DNA of 40,651 nt from Sulfurimonas crateris (GCA_945870785.1 CAMBTK010000012.1:1-40651), one strand, 5' to 3'; positions 1 to 8,780 are shown, counted from the first letter of the stretch. The notes: generated by a model from the letters alone, not told the origin. Made by a program: numbers and translations.

Positions 1-9
1 AAGAGAAAT

Positions 10-729
10 ATGAGAGAATTTTTTAATAGAGTAGAAGATGGCGTTTTAGTAAATATAGAAGCAGATATAGAGATAGAGTCGCAAAAAGAGATATATCCTT
101 GGCTTTGCAGTATCTTTGTAAAGTTTGGAGAGATTAATAAAGAGTTTGATGGTTTTGAACTTTTTTTTGAGACAAAAGAGGCTCTTATAGTTGCTCTTGA
201 GTATGAAAATAGAGCGGTATATGCAGGTTCTAGAGTCAAGGATGATTGGAATGAGTTCTATTTTTATGCAAAAGATGCAAAAAAATTAGAACCAATTATC
301 TCAAAAATGTTAAAAGAGAGCGGGTACAAATATGAAAGCAGTGTAGTAAAAGATGCAAAGTGGGATTTTTATCAGCATAATCTTTTCCCAAGTGAGCTAG
401 AGTTTTGTCATATACAGAGTGATAAAATAATCTTTTTGCTTCAAGAAGAGGGCGATAATATTGACGCAAAAAGAGATGTAGAGCATTATGCCTCATTTGA
501 TACGGCTACTCAAAAAGATAGATTTGTTGCAAACGCTCTTCTTAGCGGATTTGAGTTTAAAGATGATGTTAGCAGTGAAGAGTTTGACCACGGAGTAGCA
601 CTTGTAAAAGAGCATACTATACAAAACGAAGAAGTAAGAAGTGTTGTTGAAGAGCTTTTTGAGTTGATAAAAAAAGAGCATGGATACTATGAAGGTTGGA
701 GTACAACTTTGGCAGATGAAGAGAATTAA
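10..729 (+). CDS. DUF695 / RraB-like two-domain protein
   Basis: A 239-residue soluble protein with no signal peptide or membrane segment. The first ~133 residues resemble the DUF695 family (aromatic/acidic, with FYFYAKDAKKLEPI near 83-96). Residues ~136-232 resemble the RraB fold (regulator of RNase E activity B), ending in HGYYEGW near 224-230. This pairing is known in bacterial hypothetical proteins. RraB in E. coli inhibits RNase E; whether this protein touches any RNase is not shown by the sequence, and Campylobacterota generally rely on RNase J/Y rather than RNase E. It starts at ATG after a short AAGAGAAAT leader at the window edge and is followed 10 bp later by the permease/acyltransferase gene, so they may be co-transcribed. 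Family call is moderate; function unknown. Confidence 0.7.
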   Translation: MREFFNRVEDGVLVNIEADIEIESQKEIYPWLCSIFVKFGEINKEFDGFELFFETKEALIVALEYENRAVYAGSRVKDDWNEFYFYAKDAKKLEPIISKMLKESGYKYESSVVKDAKWDFYQHNLFPSELEFCHIQSDKIIFLLQEEGDNIDAKRDVEHYASFDTATQKDRFVANALLSGFEFKDDVSSEEFDHGVALVKEHTIQNEEVRSVVEELFELIKKEHGYYEGWSTTLADEEN

Positions 730-739
730 AAAGAGATAG

Positions 740-2545
740 ATGTTTAAAATAGTTGGAGTTATAAATTATCTTTTAGTTGTTTTTTTAAATGCTTTTACAG
801 ATTTAGGGCATAAAATAATCATCCAAAACACTGTTTTTAAAACTTATGAAGGGTCAGAGCAGATAGTATTTACCGCTGTTGTAAATGCTCTTATTCTGCT
901 TCCGTTTATCCTTGCTTTTTCTCCCTCTGGATTTTTAGCAGATAGATTTGCTAAAAATATCATCATGAAATTCTCATCACTCCTTGCTATTTTCATAACG
1001 CTTCTAATTACATATTCATACTATCAGGGCTGGTTTTTTACAGCATTTGCTATGACATTTTTACTGGCACTTCAAAGTGCAATATATGGACCTGCAAAAT
1101 ATGGATATATAAAAGAACTTGTTGGTGTTAAATATATAAGTGCTGGAAATGGCGCTATTCAGGCCACAACCACCGCCGCAATTTTGCTTGGAATACTATT
1201 TTATACAGTGTTGTTTGAGTTGCTTTTAGGGGATAAATTTTCCACTAAAGAGGATATCTTGCATATTATCGCACCGCTTGGATGGCTTTTAGTTCTTGGC
1301 TCTGTTGTTGAGTATATTTTGGCTTCAAAATTACCAAACAAAATGATAGAAACAACCAAGAGAGAGTTTGACTTTAAGAGATATTTTAGAGGTGAATATC
1401 TCAAGAAAAACATGATAATGATAATGAGAAAAAAAGAGATTTTTGATGCGATTATAGCTCTTAGTCTTTTTTGGTCTATCTCTCAAGTAGTTTTAGCGAT
1501 TTTTGGAGAGTACGCAAAGAGTAAGCTCGGTATTACAAATGCTATAACTGTTCAAGGAATCATGGCATTAGCCGTTTTAGGTATCATTTTTGGCTCTATA
1601 ATAGCTTCGAAATTATCAAAATATTATGTAAATATGGGCTTGTCTGCTCTTAGCGCTTTAGGTATAACGGTGGTGCTTTTTTTTATTCCACATACTGTAT
1701 CTATAACTATTTTAGGCTTAGAATTTATCCTTTTTGGACTCTTTAGCGGAGTTTTGATAGTACCATTAAATGCAAAGATACAACTCTTATCTTCAAACAC
1801 CCATTTAGGCACAATTCTGGCTGGAAATAACTTTATACAAACTGTTTTTATGTTTGCTTTTTTAATGTTGACAACACTCTTTGCATATTATGGAGTAGAT
1901 GCAACATCTCTCTTCTATTTTATGATGATAGTTGGAGTTTATCTTAGTGTGAAACTCTTTAAAAGATACCTTGTTATGGGCTTTTGGGCATTTTTTGAAC
2001 TTCTTTTTAGGATTAGATATAAATTTAACTATGTAGGACTTGAAAATACGGAGTGTAGCGGTGCAATCATGTTTGTTGGAAATCATGTAAGCTGGATTGA
2101 TTGGTTTATATTACAACTCCCAATAGAGAGACGAATTAGCTATATAATAGATAAAGATATATATAAACATAAGCTCTTAAATTGGGCTTTTAGATTGGCA
2201 CAGCTTATTCCAGTATCACAAAGAGCGTCAAAAAATTCATTTCTTGAAACCTCAATGAAATTAAAAAATGGTAAAATAATAGCTATATTTCCAGAGGGCG
2301 AAATATCTAGAAGTTCTGACGTGTCAAAATTTTATAGAGGTTATGAGTTTATAGATAGAAATGGAAGCGCGATTGTTCCGTTTTATATAGATGGTGTTTT
2401 TGGTAGTATTTTTGCAAGACACAAAGGTGATGCGAAAAGATGCTTTTTGAAAAAAAGAGAGATAACTCTCTATTTTGGAGAACCAATAACAAAAGATATA
2501 ACCCCAGAAGAGCTTAGAGAAAAAGTTATAAATTTAAAATGTTAA
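740..2545 (+). CDS. LplT-like MFS permease fused to PlsC-type acyltransferase
   Basis: A 601-residue fusion. Residues 1-410 are a polytopic MFS region (about 10-12 hydrophobic segments, with a loop at 195-235) resembling the lysophospholipid transporter LplT. Residues ~425-600 are a PlsC/1-acyl-glycerophosphate acyltransferase domain: the H-x4-D catalytic motif is NHVSWID (H449, D454) and the FPEG substrate motif is at 517-520. Inferred role: flip lysophospholipid inward and re-acylate it at the inner membrane. In E. coli LplT and Aas do this as separate proteins, and Aas also carries an acyl-ACP synthetase domain, which is absent here, so the acyl donor must be supplied by another enzyme. 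It starts with ATG 10 bp after the previous gene. It is followed by a structured intergenic element before the polyamine genes. Confidence 0.85.
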   Translation: MFKIVGVINYLLVVFLNAFTDLGHKIIIQNTVFKTYEGSEQIVFTAVVNALILLPFILAFSPSGFLADRFAKNIIMKFSSLLAIFITLLITYSYYQGWFFTAFAMTFLLALQSAIYGPAKYGYIKELVGVKYISAGNGAIQATTTAAILLGILFYTVLFELLLGDKFSTKEDILHIIAPLGWLLVLGSVVEYILASKLPNKMIETTKREFDFKRYFRGEYLKKNMIMIMRKKEIFDAIIALSLFWSISQVVLAIFGEYAKSKLGITNAITVQGIMALAVLGIIFGSIIASKLSKYYVNMGLSALSALGITVVLFFIPHTVSITILGLEFILFGLFSGVLIVPLNAKIQLLSSNTHLGTILAGNNFIQTVFMFAFLMLTTLFAYYGVDATSLFYFMMIVGVYLSVKLFKRYLVMGFWAFFELLFRIRYKFNYVGLENTECSGAIMFVGNHVSWIDWFILQLPIERRISYIIDKDIYKHKLLNWAFRLAQLIPVSQRASKNSFLETSMKLKNGKIIAIFPEGEISRSSDVSKFYRGYEFIDRNGSAIVPFYIDGVFGSIFARHKGDAKRCFLKKREITLYFGEPITKDITPEELREKVINLKC

Positions 2546-2550
2546 TTAAT

Positions 2551-2622
2551 CTGACGCTTTATGCGTCAAGCTTTAGTGCCATAGCGGTTAGCGTAGTCAG
2601 TCGGGACGAGTTCTGATTGACG
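2551..2622. repeat. Structured GC-richer intergenic element with two hairpins
   Basis: This stretch is about 51% GC in an AT-rich setting. It holds a perfect 6-bp hairpin (TGACGC at 2552-2557, loop TTTAT, GCGTCA at 2563-2568). It also holds an 11-bp hairpin: GTCAGTCGGGA at 2596-2606, loop CGAG at 2607-2610, TTCTGATTGAC at 2611-2621, closed with three G-U wobbles. It lies between the permease/acyltransferase gene and carboxynorspermidine dehydrogenase. It could be an interspersed palindromic repeat, a terminator/processing structure, or a regulatory leader; there is no U-tract after either hairpin. The hairpins are read directly; the role is not. Confidence 0.6.
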
Positions 2623-2636
2623 TGATATTAGTAAAA

Positions 2637-2641
2637 AAGGA
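2637..2641 (+). promoter_or_regulatory. Ribosome binding site that decides a TTG start
   Basis: AAGGA lies 7 nt before TTG at 2649. The upstream in-frame GTG at 2622 abuts the 11-bp hairpin and has no Shine-Dalgarno sequence, so TTG 2649 is the better start for carboxynorspermidine dehydrogenase. Confidence 0.75.
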
Positions 2642-2648
2642 TATAGAT

Positions 2649-3833
2649 TTGAGAACAACATTGATAATTGGTGCAGGTGGAGTAAGTCGTGTAGTTGTAT
2701 ATAAATGTGTACAAAATGCGGATGTTTTTGGCAAAATAGTTTTGGCAAGTAGAACACTTAAAAAGTGTCAAGACATAAAAGATGAGTTGCCAAACGCAGA
2801 TATTGAGGTAGCTTCAGTAGATGCTGATAGTACAGAAGAAGTTATAAAACTTATAAACTCATGTAAGCCAAGCATTGTTATAAATGTTGCTCTTCCATAC
2901 CAAGATTTAACTATTATGGATGCTTGTATCGCTACTAAAACACCATATTTAGATACTGCAAATTACGAACATCCAGATGAGGCTAAGTTTGAGTATAAAC
3001 TTCAATGGGCAAGAGATGAGAAGTTTAAAGAAGCTGGAATTATGGGACTTCTTGGAAGCGGATTTGACCCTGGGGCAACAAACGTATTTTGTGCTTATGC
3101 TCAAAAACACTACTTTGATGAGATTCACACTATTGATATTTTGGACTGTAATGCAGGGGATCACGGGTACGCTTTTGCAACGAACTTTAATCCAGAAATA
3201 AACCTAAGAGAAGTTAGCGCAAATGGCAGATATTGGGAAAATGGAGAGTGGATAGAGACAAAGCCTCTTGAAATTATGCAGGTTTGGGATTATCCTGAAG
3301 TTGGTCCAAAGGATAGTTATCTTCTCTACCATGAAGAGATGGAATCCCTTGTTCAAAATATAAAAGGTCTAAAGAGAATCAGATTTTTTATGACATTTGG
3401 ACAGAGTTACATAAAACATATGGAAGTTCTTCAAAATGTCGGGATGCTAGGAATCGAGCCCGTTGAGCATAAAGGGATGATGATAACTCCTATTGAGTTC
3501 TTAAAGACACTTCTGCCAGACCCTGCATCTCTTGGTGCTCGTACAAAAGGTAAAACAAATATAGGTATTGTTGCAGAGGGCTTAAAAGATGGCAAAAAGA
3601 GAAAAATTTATATCTACCAAGTAAAAGAGCATGAAGATTGTTTTGCTGAGACAAACTCACAAGGTGTATCATACACAACAGGCGTTCCCGCTATGATTGG
3701 TGCAAAACTTATGTTGAAGGGTGTCTGGAGTGGGGTTGGCGTGTTCAATATGGAACAGATGAATCCAGACCCGTTTATGGATGAGATGAACATCAGTGGG
3801 CTGCCTTGGCAAGTTAAAGAGCTAGAAATTTAG
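2649..3833 (+). CDS. Carboxynorspermidine dehydrogenase (saccharopine dehydrogenase family)
   Basis: With the TTG start the protein is 394 residues and begins MRTTLIIGAGGVSR, placing the Rossmann GxGGxS dinucleotide motif at the N-terminus as in the family. An upstream in-frame GTG at 2622 would add nine residues but lacks a ribosome binding site. The enzyme reduces the Schiff base formed from aspartate semialdehyde and a diamine (diaminopropane or putrescine), giving carboxynorspermidine or carboxyspermidine. This is the Vibrio/Campylobacter alternative to SpeE. The family-typical GSGFDPGATNVF and DCNAGDHGY motifs are present. The assignment is strongly supported by the decarboxylase two genes downstream. 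The stop codon directly abuts the HDOD gene start. Cytosolic; which diamine is used cannot be read from sequence. Confidence 0.9.
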   Translation: MRTTLIIGAGGVSRVVVYKCVQNADVFGKIVLASRTLKKCQDIKDELPNADIEVASVDADSTEEVIKLINSCKPSIVINVALPYQDLTIMDACIATKTPYLDTANYEHPDEAKFEYKLQWARDEKFKEAGIMGLLGSGFDPGATNVFCAYAQKHYFDEIHTIDILDCNAGDHGYAFATNFNPEINLREVSANGRYWENGEWIETKPLEIMQVWDYPEVGPKDSYLLYHEEMESLVQNIKGLKRIRFFMTFGQSYIKHMEVLQNVGMLGIEPVEHKGMMITPIEFLKTLLPDPASLGARTKGKTNIGIVAEGLKDGKKRKIYIYQVKEHEDCFAETNSQGVSYTTGVPAMIGAKLMLKGVWSGVGVFNMEQMNPDPFMDEMNISGLPWQVKELEI

Positions 3834-4688
3834 ATGACTTTTAAGCATATAATATCAGATATTGAGTCTCTGCCTCCACTCTCAAACACACCGTTTGTGA
3901 TACAACAGATATACAACTGTGGCTCTCAAAATATTGATATTATAAGACTTGTAAAAGTGATAGAAGATGATGCGGCATTAACCGCAAATATCTTAAAGAT
4001 GATTAATGCGCCAGTATATAAATTTTCAAGAAAAATAGCTTCAGTCGCACAAGCGGTGACCCTCTTTGGTACGGATGAAGTTTATGGTTTGGTTTTAAAA
4101 TATGCAATAGCAGAACAACTCAAAGCTGATACTGAGATATTTGGAGTAGATAATAAAAAATTTAATGATATTTGTCATCTTCAAAGTACGCTTATGATGC
4201 AGTGGTATTCAAAAGTCGATGTAAGACATGCCCAATTTATGGCTCCATTGGCACTTATTATGGAGACTGGAAAGCTTGTCCTCTCAAAAGAGGTAATGAA
4301 GAGTAGTTATATAAAACAGTTTTCAAATGGATACAAAAAGACAAAAAATGTTGCTGAATTTGAGCATAGTTTGCTTGGAACTACAACTTACTATCTAACG
4401 GCAACACTCTTTGAGTATTGGAAGCTAGAGCCTCTTTATGTTGAAATCTTAAAAGGCCTTGATTTTGAAACAGATCCAAGCCCAAAAGTAAAATCATATA
4501 TTGACTCACTTGATGCAGTCAGAGTGGCTATAAATACAAAACATATTTTGACGCCAGATTCTATTGAAGAGGCGTGTGAAATAGTTGATAACATGGGACT
4601 AGATAGAGAACACTTTAAAAAGATTGCGCTTAGAATAAAAGAAAAATATAATCAAATTTTAGTAAATAGACTTATAAAAAAAACATAA
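3834..4688 (+). CDS. HDOD domain protein
   Basis: A 284-residue protein with an HDOD domain over most of its length: the LPPLSNTPFVIQQI opening near residue 13, DAALTANILKMINAPVY near 46-62, and the KIASVAQAVTLFG helix near 66-78. HDOD domains are HD-fold relatives that usually lack the metal-binding HD residues and act as scaffolds or regulators in signalling; no partner output domain is fused here. Its ATG follows the preceding TAG with no gap, so translation is probably coupled to carboxynorspermidine dehydrogenase, and the decarboxylase gene follows 13 bp later. Placement between the two polyamine enzymes is noteworthy, but no functional link is shown. Confidence 0.85.
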   Translation: MTFKHIISDIESLPPLSNTPFVIQQIYNCGSQNIDIIRLVKVIEDDAALTANILKMINAPVYKFSRKIASVAQAVTLFGTDEVYGLVLKYAIAEQLKADTEIFGVDNKKFNDICHLQSTLMMQWYSKVDVRHAQFMAPLALIMETGKLVLSKEVMKSSYIKQFSNGYKKTKNVAEFEHSLLGTTTYYLTATLFEYWKLEPLYVEILKGLDFETDPSPKVKSYIDSLDAVRVAINTKHILTPDSIEEACEIVDNMGLDREHFKKIALRIKEKYNQILVNRLIKKT

Positions 4689-4701
4689 AAAGTGTAGAGA
4701 T

Positions 4702-5850
4702 ATGAAAAAAATAGAAGAGTTAAAAACACCATATTACATGTGTGATGAGTCCCTTTTAAGAAACAACTTAAAAATACTAAATTATGTGCAACAAGAGAGT
4801 GGGGCTAAAGTTATTTTGGCGCTTAAAGGCTTTGCAATGTGGAGTACCTTTCCTCTTGTAAAACAGTACTTAAAAGGTTGCACGTCGAGCGGACTACATG
4901 AAGCACTTTTAGCTAGAGAAGAGTTTGCACAAGATGATAAAAATCTTGAAGTTCATACGTACTCTCCAGCTTTCAAAGATGAAGAGATAGATGAGATAGC
5001 TAAAATATCTGACCATATAGTATTTAACTCGCCATCTCAACTCTTTAAATACTCAAAGCGAGTCAAGGAGATAAATCCTAAAATCAGCCTATCACTTAGA
5101 ATAAATCCAGAGCAGTCATCATCTCCAAAAGATATATACAATCCTTGTGGAATCTATAGCCGACTTGGGACAACTTTGGCAAATTTTGATGAGAGAGTTT
5201 TAGAGCATATCGATGGGCTTAACTTCCATGCACTTTGTGAGCAGGATGTTGATGCCTTAGAAGATGTTTTAGTAGCTTTTGAAGAGAAGTTTTCTAAATA
5301 TTTTAAAGGTATGAAATATATAAACTTTGGCGGTGGACACCACATAACAAAAAAAGGTTATGACGTAGAGAAGCTTATAAATTTAATAAAAAATTTTAGA
5401 GCCAAATATGGTGTCGATGTCTATTTGGAACCTGGGGAAGCAGTTGGGTGGCAAACAGGAGTTTTAGTAAGCACTGTTTTGGATATTGTTCACAACGGCA
5501 TGGATATAGCCATTTTAGACACTTCAGCAGAGGCTCACATGCCAGATACTTTAGCAATGCCATATCGAGCTATGGTTAGAGGAAGCGGTGAGGCTGGAGA
5601 GAAAAAATATAGATACCGTTTTGGTGGAAATACCTGTTTAGCAGGAGATATTATGGGTGATTACTCTTTTGATGAGCCGTTGCAAGTAGGCAATAAAGTT
5701 ATATTTGAAGATCAAATTCATTACACTTTTGTAAAAAACACGACATTCAACGGTATAAAGTTACCCTCATTGGTTATACTAAGAGAGGATAAAACTCTTG
5801 ATGTTATCAAAGAGTTTGGATATCAAGATTATAGAAATAGACTATCATAA
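4702..5850 (+). CDS. nspC: Carboxynorspermidine decarboxylase
   Basis: A 382-residue PLP-dependent decarboxylase of the alanine-racemase fold (fold III), matching the usual NspC length. The PLP lysine lies in LALKGFAMW (K42), the phosphate-binding glycines in NFGGGHH near 208-214, and EPGEAVGW near 242-249 is the family motif. A second active-site cysteine region is seen at GGNTCLAGD near 308-316. It decarboxylates carboxynorspermidine/carboxyspermidine to norspermidine/spermidine, completing the pathway begun two genes upstream. It is 13 bp after the HDOD gene and 12 bp before the methyltransferase, in one apparent operon. Distinction from diaminopimelate or arginine decarboxylases rests on the motifs and on the neighbouring dehydrogenase. 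Confidence 0.93.
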   Translation: MKKIEELKTPYYMCDESLLRNNLKILNYVQQESGAKVILALKGFAMWSTFPLVKQYLKGCTSSGLHEALLAREEFAQDDKNLEVHTYSPAFKDEEIDEIAKISDHIVFNSPSQLFKYSKRVKEINPKISLSLRINPEQSSSPKDIYNPCGIYSRLGTTLANFDERVLEHIDGLNFHALCEQDVDALEDVLVAFEEKFSKYFKGMKYINFGGGHHITKKGYDVEKLINLIKNFRAKYGVDVYLEPGEAVGWQTGVLVSTVLDIVHNGMDIAILDTSAEAHMPDTLAMPYRAMVRGSGEAGEKKYRYRFGGNTCLAGDIMGDYSFDEPLQVGNKVIFEDQIHYTFVKNTTFNGIKLPSLVILREDKTLDVIKEFGYQDYRNRLS

Positions 5851-5862
5851 AAGGAAAAATAT

Positions 5863-6417
5863 ATGCAAGAAGATAAAGCTAGATGGAACGAGAGATATTT
5901 AGAAAATCCTATGCCTCAGAGTGTATCTCCACTACTTGAGCAATATATTGAACATGCAAAAGTTGGACAAGCGATAGATGTGGCATGTGGAACAGGCAGG
6001 AACACACATTATTTAGCTGATAAAGGTTTTAATGTTGACGCTGTTGATATATCTGATTATGCTCTTAAAGCTGTAAAAAACAGTTCAATGATAAAAAAGA
6101 TAGATACTGATTTAGATAAATACAATTTAACCCCAAACAAATATGATTTGATTGTAAATGTAAACTATCTAAACCGCCGTCTTGTTTCTCAAATGAAAGA
6201 TTCACTCAAGAGTGGTGGATTGTTAGTGTTTGAGACGTTTATAGTGGCTCATGGTGACTTTAATATGCCAACAACTAACCTTGATTATCTTCTTAGAAAA
6301 AATGAGCTATTGCACTCGTTTATAGGGCTTGATGTAATTTATTATGAAGAGAAGATTGATACTAATCTAAGAGGCGAGAGAACTAAAGTTGCATCGCTTG
6401 TAGCTAAAAAGGCTTAA
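5863..6417 (+). CDS. Class I SAM-dependent methyltransferase
   Basis: A 184-residue Rossmann methyltransferase. Motif I is IDVACGTGRNTHYLA (about 38-52), followed by the acidic end of strand 2 (VDAVDIS, about 57-63) and motif IV-like YDLIVNVNYL. It is close in length and pattern to the TehB/methyltransferase-11 group, so a small-molecule substrate is plausible; none can be named. A good ribosome binding site (AAGGA) precedes the ATG, and it is probably the last gene of the polyamine operon. Its stop lies inside a possible bidirectional hairpin shared with the convergent chemoreceptor gene. Confidence 0.8.
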   Translation: MQEDKARWNERYLENPMPQSVSPLLEQYIEHAKVGQAIDVACGTGRNTHYLADKGFNVDAVDISDYALKAVKNSSMIKKIDTDLDKYNLTPNKYDLIVNVNYLNRRLVSQMKDSLKSGGLLVFETFIVAHGDFNMPTTNLDYLLRKNELLHSFIGLDVIYYEEKIDTNLRGERTKVASLVAKKA

Positions 6418-6432
6418 GGCCTCTTAGCTTTT
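6402..6432. terminator. Possible bidirectional terminator between convergent genes
   Basis: AGCTAA (6402-6407) pairs with TTAGCT (6424-6429), and inside it GGC (6411-6413) pairs with GCC (6419-6421) around loop TTAAG. TTT follows on the plus strand and the A-run on the left gives U's on the minus strand. It overlaps both stop codons. The asymmetric internal loop weakens it. Confidence 0.45.
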
Positions 6433-8016
6433 AAACTCGTTTATTCTTGATTCAAGAGAGTTTGCAACTTCTAAGAGACGTTTTGACTCTTCTGTAATAT
6501 CTATAACTCTCTCTTTGTTTAATGATGAGTGATTACTTATCTCATTGATTTTTTTAATTATCTCATCTGTATGTTTTACTATTATCTCAGAGTCTTGTAC
6601 TGAACGTTTTGCAACATCTAGAGAGTTTTTCATCTCATAAGATGTATCATTAATCTTTTCTTCCACATCTTGAGATATATTTGTAAGCTTTTCCATCCCT
6701 TTTGCATTTTCATGCATCTTATCACTAACATCATTGATTGATTGAACGATTGTGCTCACACTTATCTCTATCTCTGAGAGCGACTTTTGAGTTCTCTCTG
6801 CAAGTTTACGTACTTCATCAGCGACAACGGCAAACCCTCTGCCATGCTCACCAGCACGAGCTGCTTCAATGGCAGCATTAAGAGCTAAAAGATTAGTCTG
6901 CTCAGCTATATCTTTAATTACAAGTAAAACGCTCTTAACTTGATCAGCATCTTGTTTTAAACCAAGTAATTTAAGAGATAAGTCATTTTCTATCTCTATA
7001 AACGTATCTACTTCATGTACTAGTTCACTAAGCGCCTCTCTTGAAGACTCCAGATTTTTATCTGCTTTTGCAACCTTTTCCTGAGTCTCTCTAGCAACTA
7101 ATATAGAGTTATCTAAGATTTCTTTGATAGATTTGCTTTTATGTGTAGTCTCTAAAACGATAGCACTTTCTTCTTGTATAGTTGTAAATATGGAAGATGA
7201 AGATTTTGTTATTTTGTCTGCAATAGATACATTTTGATGACCTAAATTTTTAACTTCATTTACAGTCTCTTGAACAGTTTTAACAAAGTCATTTACGGCA
7301 TAAGCAGAAGCCGCAAACTCATTTTTGCGTAAAACTTCAATACGTCTAGTTAAATCTCTATCACCATCAACAAGCTCTCTTATTCTTTTTCTTAGCTCAT
7401 CAATTGGGGCGATTACCTCTTTTTTAAAAAAGGTATTTATAATTAGTATAAATATAAGAAAAACGGTACTAAGCGTTATAAGCAAAATATTTTTTGTACC
7501 TTCAATATCTTTATCATTTGCGTCAAGAGATACTACAAGATTCATAACCCCAAGAACATCTCCCTCATTTGCATTTGCGTGACATGCAATACAGTTTTGT
7601 TCTGCTATCATAGGGCTTAATAGCTGTATAGTGTGGTGAGAGTCACTTGCCTTTTCAATAGTTTTTGGCTTTTTAGTAGTTAAAACCTCTTTTACCATCA
7701 TATCATTTGTAAATGTTTCATTCTCTGAAGAATAGAGCTCAAGAGTTAGCTCTGATTTTGAAACATCAAGTGACTCAATTCCATGAATTTTTTTTGCTTG
7801 TTGTATAGTATTTTGAACAACTTTTGGGTCTCCTGCTAACATACTTTGCGTAACAGTCTGAAATATTGATTGGCTTAGCATATCAAGAGACTTATTTGCA
7901 GTTTTGTTTGAAAAGTCATTAAAGGTGTAAGATATATATGCATACATCAAGCCAACAGAGAGCGCACCAAAGAGTAAGATAGTGATTAGAATACGAGATT
8001 TAATAGTAGATAACAT
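6424..8016 (-). CDS. Methyl-accepting chemotaxis protein with periplasmic heme-c motif
   Basis: A 530-residue chemoreceptor: transmembrane helix ~8-30, periplasmic sensor ~31-176, second helix ~177-196, a HAMP-like segment ~197-250, and a signalling domain whose tip is [19 protein letters not shown] (372-390) followed by [19 protein letters not shown]. The sensor contains NCIACHANA with a CxxCH motif at 142-146, which in periplasmic domains of the DUF3365/Tll0287-like type binds covalent heme. The inferred input is redox potential, oxygen or NO; the ligand is not known. No C-terminal CheR/CheB tether pentapeptide is evident. GGAG at 8024-8027 (minus strand) lies 7 nt before the ATG. It is transcribed alone, convergent with the methyltransferase. 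Confidence 0.93.
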   Translation of the reverse strand: MLSTIKSRILITILLFGALSVGLMYAYISYTFNDFSNKTANKSLDMLSQSIFQTVTQSMLAGDPKVVQNTIQQAKKIHGIESLDVSKSELTLELYSSENETFTNDMMVKEVLTTKKPKTIEKASDSHHTIQLLSPMIAEQNCIACHANANEGDVLGVMNLVVSLDANDKDIEGTKNILLITLSTVFLIFILIINTFFKKEVIAPIDELRKRIRELVDGDRDLTRRIEVLRKNEFAASAYAVNDFVKTVQETVNEVKNLGHQNVSIADKITKSSSSIFTTIQEESAIVLETTHKSKSIKEILDNSILVARETQEKVAKADKNLESSREALSELVHEVDTFIEIENDLSLKLLGLKQDADQVKSVLLVIKDIAEQTNLLALNAAIEAARAGEHGRGFAVVADEVRKLAERTQKSLSEIEISVSTIVQSINDVSDKMHENAKGMEKLTNISQDVEEKINDTSYEMKNSLDVAKRSVQDSEIIVKHTDEIIKKINEISNHSSLNKERVIDITEESKRLLEVANSLESRINEFKS

Positions 8017-8035
8017 TTAATAACTCCATATTTAA

Positions 8036-8041
8036 ATTATA
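8036..8041 (-). promoter_or_regulatory. Candidate -10 box for the chemoreceptor gene
   Basis: On the minus strand TATAAT reads from 8041 to 8036, about 20 nt before the ATG at 8016, leaving a short leader that contains the GGAG ribosome binding site. No clear -35, as is usual for this phylum. Confidence 0.45.
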
Positions 8042-8078
8042 GAATTTTAGTTTAACATAACAATATTTTTATTTAGCT

Positions 8079-8699
8079 TCAAAGCCCTTCTAAAAGTGTA
8101 TGCCATAGCATATCAACATCATTATCACTTAAAAAAAGAGCAGAGTGATTCTCAAAAAGTTCATTTATTGCGCTTTTCTTTATTGCGTGTGTATGAGCAC
8201 AGCTTTTGTGTGTTGGTAAATAAGCACGTAGCAGTGAAATTTCATCCTCGTCAATATGTCCAGAACATAAAAAACACTCAAACTCTTTATGTAGCCTACC
8301 TTCATGTTCAAGTAATTTTACATATGACTCAATTGCTACTCTCTTTGGGTTTTGTCTGTTCCAGTTTTGTGAAGCATTTTCTAACAGCTCAAAATAGAAT
8401 GAGTCAAGTTGCTCAGCATCTTTTAAGTGCTTATAAAAAAGAGCGCAAAAATCTTGCCAAAGTTTTAGCAGTTTATAATCATTTATCCATTTAAAGCCTA
8501 TATGAATAACATCTTTTAATCTATGTATTGTTGCTTTAGAAGATGGCTCTTTTTCATAGTCTATTTTAAAGCCCATATTTATTACGCCATGTCTAGCGCC
8601 ATAGAATCTATAAAGAGTATCTAAGCTCTCTCTTGATAAGATTGTGACAATAAGATCTTCATCTTTGACCCTATTTAACGCTAGAATAAACCCCTGCAT
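8079..8699 (-). CDS. recO: DNA repair protein RecO
   Basis: A 206-residue protein matching the short, divergent RecO of Campylobacterota. It has an N-terminal OB-fold (MQGFILALNRVKDEDLIV...) followed by a helical domain and a zinc-site-like pattern (CFLC at about 142-145 and HKSCAHTH near 163-170). RecO acts with RecR to load RecA onto SSB-coated gaps. It is divergent from gltB across a 176-bp intergenic region and has only a weak ribosome binding site. The assignment rests on overall pattern rather than strong catalytic motifs. Confidence 0.8.
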   Translation of the reverse strand: MQGFILALNRVKDEDLIVTILSRESLDTLYRFYGARHGVINMGFKIDYEKEPSSKATIHRLKDVIHIGFKWINDYKLLKLWQDFCALFYKHLKDAEQLDSFYFELLENASQNWNRQNPKRVAIESYVKLLEHEGRLHKEFECFLCSGHIDEDEISLLRAYLPTHKSCAHTHAIKKSAINELFENHSALFLSDNDVDMLWHTLLEGL

Positions 8700-8753
8700 A
8701 GTTTCGCTTCTTTTTTACTCAAATTTATATTTTTATCAAAAAATCATTCTGTT

Positions 8754-8759
8754 ATTATA
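8754..8759 (-). promoter_or_regulatory. Candidate -10 box for recO
   Basis: TATAAT on the minus strand within the recO-gltB intergenic region, 55 nt from the recO ATG. The AT-rich context makes chance matches likely. Confidence 0.3.
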
Positions 8760-8780
8760 ATTTTTTAAACCTTTAGATTG

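Noticed and set aside
2551..2622. A tRNA or small structured RNA gene in the element before carboxynorspermidine dehydrogenase
   Set aside because: No T-loop or anticodon arrangement, and only 72 bp with two simple hairpins.
2622..2648. GTG 2622 as start of carboxynorspermidine dehydrogenase
   Set aside because: It abuts the 11-bp hairpin and has no ribosome binding site; TTG 2649 has AAGGA at 7 nt and fits the family N-terminus.
8096..8494. Plus-strand open frame opposite recO
   Set aside because: It is a shadow of recO with no ribosome binding site or recognisable motif.
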